Source of the DNA: Endotrypanum monterogeii | Lineage: Eukaryota; Euglenozoa; Kinetoplastea; Trypanosomatida; Trypanosomatidae | Length of the DNA: 64,000 nt | NCBI GenBank assembly: GCA_000333855.2 | Contig: CM007341.1 | Span: forward strand, 510,347 to 574,346 | Reading direction: 5' to 3' | Part shown: piece by piece, positions 59,655 through 64,000 of the stretch | Position numbering within the stretch: the first letter of the stretch is position 1 | Layout of the letters: the number at the start of each line of letters is the position of its first letter | The notes under the pieces: generated by a model | The model's database searches: none | Told to the model about the DNA's origin: nothing | The model's input: the letters and a program-made list of their open reading frames with translations, nothing else | Position numbers and translations under genes: made by a program

Positions 59655-60129
59655 AAGAGGGGTGCTAGGAAGGCGAAAGGGAGACCTGCTCGCCAAGTGC
59701 GCGGCTTGGCCCATTCTCATGTTGCACAGCAGATCACGTAGAGGATTCACAACCGAGGCTCAGGCACACAGATCATGTATTCGCCCCCCCCCCCTTGAGA
59801 GTCCTCTCACGCTGACATACCGATGTCATCAAGTGAGGGGGGAAGGGGCAGTGAGCGTGTGCAGCTATGAACACACCCGCACACACTCTTGTATAACAAA
59901 ATCGAGCGCTTCGACTCGAATCACATATCCGGAGGTGCAGAAAAAAAAAGGATCGGAAGGGAGGTGTGCATTACAATCGAAGACATTAAAGAGTAGTAAT
60001 AATAATAAAAGTGCAAGCGGCCGCACTCCCCCCCCCCCCGCCTAAAAAAAAAAAAAAAATACAACAGAAAAAGGGGAGGAGGTACTTAGACCAGGCCTCC
60101 CATGAGATCACACACCACATCCCTACCCC
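59655..60129. other. Intergenic region 3' of the TPR gene
   Basis: No supported gene. C-run (59785-59794), A9 run (59941-59949), (AAT/TAA)n (59996-60009), and adjoining C10 and A15 runs (60029-60059). Confidence 0.6.
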
Positions 60130-61188
60130 TCATTTCGCCGCCGCATCGACCACTGTCTCTGTGTTCAGCGGGTTTCCAATTTTATGCCGAGCGCACAGCG
60201 CCGTCAGCATCGCCTCGCCCTCGGTCACGCCACTCGAGTCGTCGTGGCGCCTACACCAACTGATGTACTTGTGACACGTTGTCACTGCCTGTGACACGTC
60301 GCCGAGGCCCTCGAAGGACGTGAGGATCGCCTCCAGTGTCATCTTCACGAGCTCGAAATCCCCCTCATCGATATGCTGGTTAAGTGCCTCGATAAGAAGG
60401 TCCAACCCCTTCGCGTACAACGTCTTTGCCTCCACCGTCTCCTTTTTGCTGGCAAGGGCAGTTGCTCGAACTGTCGTACTTAGGCCAAGGCCAGTAAGAA
60501 CGGAGCGACGCAGGTTCACGGCTGCGACGGCCTGCATGGGCATAGCCGACTTTGCGTCCACGTCGACCCAGTGAAGCACCTTCTGTAACAGCTCGTGTGC
60601 TTCGACTGCCGCGCTGTGGTCGCCCTGTTTGCATAACACAAATCCCATGAACACTTCGATTTCCGCGATCTGCGCCTTGTCCTCGAGTCCCGGGGTGCAG
60701 TCACGGAGGAGAGACTCGCGAGCCTGTACGGCGCACCGTAGCGCAGCTTCGTACTGCTTCATTTGGTAGTGCGCCTGAGCAGCCTCCATGCACAGCAGAC
60801 TCTCGCATTGGATCGGCGAGTTTGTGCCGCCAAGCTCCGTGAGCATTTCCAGACCAGACTGGACGTGCTGAAGCAGCTGCGAAGGATTGCCAGCTGTACG
60901 CTCTGCTTCGATCTTCTCCGCGAGTGCGTTCCACTTGGCTAGGTTGGCCAGGTCTTGCTTCACCACATCGTCGTTAAGGGTAAATGTATCGACGTTGACC
61001 GCAGACACCGACCCCGGGCGAGCAGACGAGCTGGAATCTGCGGTGGCACCGGTGCTACACCCACGCGACCAGGCGATCGGGACACGCACCGAGGCAGGAG
61101 CAGCTCTCACGCATCGCAGCAGAGGGGAAAACGACGCGTTACCGTGCACCCCCCGCCATGTGGATGCGGCACGAAGCTGTGAAAACAT
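60130..61188 (-). CDS. Mitochondrial TPR-like helical protein, hypothetical
   Basis: A 352-residue protein beginning MFSQLRAAST and continuing with Arg/Ser/Ala-rich sequence (LLRCVRAAPASVRVPIAWSRG), a likely mitochondrial presequence of ~45 residues. From ~75 on it is all-helical, with TPR-like units such as AAQAHYQMKQYEAALRCAV, EVFMGFVLCKQGDHSAAVEA and LYAKGLDLLIEALNQH. It would act as a protein-protein adaptor in a mitochondrial complex; which complex cannot be told from sequence alone. No membrane segment. Start is the ATG at 61188, the first in frame. The upstream RNA has a T-run about 75 bases away and an AG directly before the ATG, so the acceptor is ambiguous. Confidence 0.82.
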   Translation of the reverse strand: MFSQLRAASTWRGVHGNASFSPLLRCVRAAPASVRVPIAWSRGCSTGATADSSSSARPGSVSAVNVDTFTLNDDVVKQDLANLAKWNALAEKIEAERTAGNPSQLLQHVQSGLEMLTELGGTNSPIQCESLLCMEAAQAHYQMKQYEAALRCAVQARESLLRDCTPGLEDKAQIAEIEVFMGFVLCKQGDHSAAVEAHELLQKVLHWVDVDAKSAMPMQAVAAVNLRRSVLTGLGLSTTVRATALASKKETVEAKTLYAKGLDLLIEALNQHIDEGDFELVKMTLEAILTSFEGLGDVSQAVTTCHKYISWCRRHDDSSGVTEGEAMLTALCARHKIGNPLNTETVVDAAAK

Positions 61189-61393
61189 CTTCAGCGACGG
61201 TGCCTTTGGGCGTCGGTGGTGGTGAACTACCGGATACGTGAAACAAAGTGGGACTCACCAAAAAAAAAAAACACAATATATATAGAAATATATAAATATA
61301 TATATTTACTTTTCGAAGATGCGTGGCCTGAAGAAGCGCGTCACTCAGCAGAGGGGCTCCGTCTGAAATCGTGCAACCACTGGTATGAAGGTG

Positions 61394-61418
61394 TATCTAT
61401 CTATATATATATATATAT

Positions 61419-61429
<11 letters not shown>
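61394..61429. repeat. 36-bp perfect palindrome, (TA)10 core with TATCTATC/GATAGATA arms
   Basis: Arms TATCTATC (61394-61401) and GATAGATA (61422-61429) are exact reverse complements around (TA)10. The right arm continues as a (GATA)n array while the left does not. Confidence 0.88.

Positions 61430-61453
<24 letters not shown>
61422..61453. repeat. (GATA)n tetranucleotide array
   Basis: Eight tandem GATA units directly follow the TA core. Confidence 0.9.
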
Positions 61454-62448
61454 TGCGTATGTTTGTGCAGGTGTGTTTTGGAGGATGTCGAGGGAAATAC
61501 AGACAGGTGATTGCTCCTTTAGCGACGATAAAAAGCCGCTTGAAGGCGGGAAAGCGAAAACAAGTCGAGAGAGTCCGGAATGCCACCGCCTTGTCTCCAT
61601 AGCTATGCAGCGAAAGATGTGCACAGAAGGATGAAGACAGGACGAGGCTTCAATAGTGCTTCTGTCAGTCGCCCACACATCACTGTGCAGGTGAGTAGGT
61701 TCCGATGCGTCACCAAGTCACGACGATCTTCCTCTGAGCTGGGAGGGGAAGCAGGGGAGGTGAGAAGAAAGGGGAACACCGAGAAATGATAAGATACAAT
61801 AAGTAAAGGGGAGAGAGGCAAAAAAAAAAACTTTTTTGTTGTTGCTTCTGCCCCATCCCGTCCCCTAATCTCTCCTTTTTTTTTGTCTGTGCTACATGCC
61901 CTCCCCCTTTTTATCCCATTTGCCCTTCACCCCCCCTTTTTTTGGGGGGGGGGGTGTTTTTGTTTTATTTTGGCTGTTTTGTTCTTCCTGTGGATCATCC
62001 TCTTCGAAGTAGCCTCAGTCTTGGAGTGTCTGGAGGACAAACAGGCAACGACGGCAGTCATCAAAGAAAAAAAAAATGGGCATGGAGGAAATTAGAGCAA
62101 AACGCATCCAGTAATACCGACATTGTATAACAGCACGGAAGCACACAGGCGAGGTTCCATATCTGTACGGTGTCCCCTATTCCCATTACCCATTGAGGAA
62201 ATACGCGAACCCCCTCTCCCCCCCCCCAAAAAAAAAAAGAGGGAGGCAGCCTTAGTCGTAGTGAACGTGGTGATTGGGCAGGAGCGGGGGGAGTCTGTTG
62301 GGGAATTTAAAAAAAAAGAGAGAGGGACGGTCAGTCACACATACAATACAAATGCATCACCAAGGCGCACAGACGCGCAGACACACACACACACACATAC
62401 ACACACACAACATGCCTGGAGCAGGAGAGGGCAAGGGAAATCGAGAAA

Positions 62449-62480
62449 GATACTGTCCATTGGGGGGGGGGGACAGTATC
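62449..62480. repeat. 10-bp inverted repeat with G-run loop
   Basis: GATACTGTCC (62449-62458) and GGACAGTATC (62471-62480) are exact reverse complements around a 12-nt loop that is two bases then T and nine G. It lies about 360 nt downstream of the stop at 62838, so it would be a 3' UTR hairpin with a C-run loop in the RNA. Confidence 0.88.
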
Positions 62481-62837
62481 GCTGATAATGATATGGGGTG
62501 GTGGTGGTGATCCAGAGCTGTGACTGTTGGTGACGAGTACAAATAATCCATGTAGGAGTACAGAAGAAAAAAAAAGAGGGGAGACGAGGGGGGGAAAAAA
62601 GACACCGAAAACGGAACGCAAGTCATACGCGTCAAAGCAACGACAATGCCATCAGCAGCAGCAGCAGCAGCACAGACAACTGCTAGTGTGCCGAAAGGGA
62701 GCGACTCTCAGAGAAAGTGTGAAAGCGGCAGTACGCGGACACATGTGAAAGACAGAGAAATAAGAGCCCGCCACAGCCTCTCTCTCCCCACACAAGACAC
62801 ACCAATAAGCAGGGAACGTGTACCCTCATCGCCCCTC

Positions 62838-64000
62838 TTAGAGCAGAAAATGCTGCTGCCACGAGCTCACCTCTTCTGCATAGCGGAGCAGCTCCTTTTT
62901 GCTGCGGCGGTCTGTCTCACGCTTCAGCGAGTCGCACATGAGATGACTTTGCTGCAGAGCTGTCGCGTAATAGTCTGCAAGCTGTGCCGTCTGGCGAGAC
63001 ATAACTCTCACCGGCACCTGTGCTTCGTTGGCTGCCGCCTCCATGAGAGTGGCAAAGGCCGTGCGGTAGCGCAAGTTTTCATCTCGGACGCGACGCATGA
63101 GGTCGATCTTTTCTGCCCTTGCAGAGCGGATGGACTCCTTCAAAGAACCTCGCATGGCCGATAGCTGTGCGTCATACTCGCGACGCATACGCCGACGCAG
63201 CAGCTGCTGCATGTCACCCAAATAGCGAGCCGAGCGCAATCGCTCAATCTTGCTGTCCCGCTGTGCAGCATCGATACGGTTCTGGGGGCAGCGAGCGAGA
63301 AAGTATCGCTCCTGTGATGTCAGGGGAGGCTCCGAGACAAAACGCCGTGTTACTGCGCGTGACGTGCGGTGATACTGTTGTGACGGCGGCAGCGCTCCCG
63401 CCTGCAGAGAGACTCCAGCGTCCAGCTCCGTAGGGCCGTGTTTCACCTTGGCGTACGCAGCAGCGCCGGGGGGTGAGTCAACGACCTCCGATGCAGGCCT
63501 TGAGGCGGGGTGATTGCGATGATGGCCCTCGTGCATCCTCCGCTCTGGGAGACTCCCCGATTGGGGAGCGGGAGAAGTGCATTCCTTCATAAGCAACTTG
63601 CGGTGCCGGCGCTCCTGCACAGCGAGGGCCTCTTCGAGAAGTTGGAACCGGTGAACGATGTCGCCTGCGTCGAGCTGCGTGCGCACATGGGAAGATGGAT
63701 GCCTTGCAGGCGTGCGCTTTTCTGATGGCGACGCGGCAGCCCGACGCTGCGCTGTTCGATACAGCGGAGACCCAGAAGAAGTGAGTGACACCCCTGCCTC
63801 ACGTCCCCACCGATCTGAGCGAGGATGCCGGCGCTGCGAGGGGCCGCCATGGAGAGACACATGACCAGGGTCCACGGCCGACATCACCTCTGTGTCCTCC
63901 GGGGGACTACCTGCTGGTGGGTAGACGAGATTACACTGCCACTCCTCCATGAAGGCGTCCCTCGGAATCGTTGAAGAGTCAAGGTAGTGTGTGGCAGAGG
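62838..64000 (-). CDS. Coiled-coil basic protein, hypothetical, 5' end beyond window
   Basis: The frame is open from the stop at 62838 to the right edge. An ATG at 63950 would give 370 residues, but the ~16 codons beyond it (ending SSTIPRDAF) read like coding sequence and contain no stop, so the true start probably lies outside. The N-terminal part is Pro/Ser/Arg/His-rich; a helix around FQLLEEALAVQERRHRKLL and a long C-terminal coiled coil (IDAAQRDSKIERLRSARYL through to the end) carry most of the order, with basic patches (RRRMRREYD). No enzyme motif or membrane segment is visible. Cytoskeletal or flagellar association would be typical for such proteins, but nothing here shows it. Confidence 0.75.
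   Translation of the reverse strand, partial: SATHYLDSSTIPRDAFMEEWQCNLVYPPAGSPPEDTEVMSAVDPGHVSLHGGPSQRRHPRSDRWGREAGVSLTSSGSPLYRTAQRRAAASPSEKRTPARHPSSHVRTQLDAGDIVHRFQLLEEALAVQERRHRKLLMKECTSPAPQSGSLPERRMHEGHHRNHPASRPASEVVDSPPGAAAYAKVKHGPTELDAGVSLQAGALPPSQQYHRTSRAVTRRFVSEPPLTSQERYFLARCPQNRIDAAQRDSKIERLRSARYLGDMQQLLRRRMRREYDAQLSAMRGSLKESIRSARAEKIDLMRRVRDENLRYRTAFATLMEAAANEAQVPVRVMSRQTAQLADYYATALQQSHLMCDSLKRETDRRSKKELLRYAEEVSSWQQHFLL

Larger units (their letters stand above)
61189..62837. other. Intergenic region 3' of the right-edge gene
   Basis: About 1.65 kb without a supported gene. A12 run (61260-61271), TA/AT-rich DNA (61276-61306), the palindrome and (GATA)n array (61394-61453), A10 run (61821-61830), T- and G-runs (61877-61953), A-runs (62064-62073, 62228-62238), (CA)n (62381-62408), the hairpin at 62449-62480 and a (CAG)n run (62654-62672). 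Confidence 0.6.

Noticed and set aside
59250..59750. Open frames on both strands across the second gap
   Set aside because: They exist only because Ns contain no stops; the rest translates poly-G/poly-C.
1..64000. tRNA, rRNA, spliced-leader genes, telomeric repeats, strand-switch region or CRISPR array
   Set aside because: No cloverleaf-like box A/B pairs, spliced-leader sequence, TTAGGG repeats or divergent/convergent gene pairs were noticed; CRISPR is not expected in a eukaryote.

Overview
The window looks like nuclear DNA of a trypanosomatid (kinetoplastid protist), probably a Leishmania/Leptomonas/Crithidia-type relative. All 19 supported protein genes lie on the minus strand, have no introns, and are separated by long intergenic stretches rich in (TA)n, (CA)n, G-runs and purine tracts (pyrimidine tracts in the RNA sense). 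Many starts are preceded by a polypyrimidine tract and an AG, the layout expected for spliced-leader trans-splicing. No strand switch, tRNA, rRNA or spliced-leader gene was seen, so the window reads as the interior of one polycistronic unit transcribed right to left.

In transcription order (high to low coordinates) the genes are: a coiled-coil protein cut by the right edge; a mitochondrial TPR-like protein; a disordered Pro/Ser-rich protein; PRMT5; CYB5D1; branched-chain ketoacid dehydrogenase E1 alpha; a DCC/DUF393 thiol oxidoreductase-like protein; a mitochondrial DUF971 protein; a DHHC palmitoyltransferase; two adjacent two-pass membrane proteins that may be diverged tandem paralogues; a secretory/lumenal protein; a 1,599-residue PB1-domain protein; V-ATPase subunit H; condensin SMC4; a small signal-anchor protein; a PhyH-fold protein that seems to lack its iron ligands; a long coiled-coil protein ending in a GGQ release-factor domain; a RING-H2 protein with a greatly expanded loop; and a longin R-SNARE. 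They serve unrelated processes (chromosome condensation, mitochondrial metabolism and translation, vesicle traffic, cilium), as is normal for trypanosomatid units, so I do not infer an operon-like pathway.

Two kinds of structure are not explained by genes. (1) Sequence beside the 17.8 kb gap, and at the extreme left edge, follows the cyclic base order T-A-C-G with almost no TG, AT, CA or GC steps. This looks like dephased flow-sequencing basecalls past a microsatellite, not biology. (2) Several intergenic TA blocks are cores of perfect palindromes with matching non-TA arms, and other hairpins (a 17-bp stem, a 10-bp stem with a G-run loop) lie in probable 3' UTRs.

I did not find a convincing new multi-gene system. 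The best biological leads are the GGQ-domain fusion, the metal-ligand-less PhyH protein, the tandem membrane pair, the PB1 protein and the palindromes.
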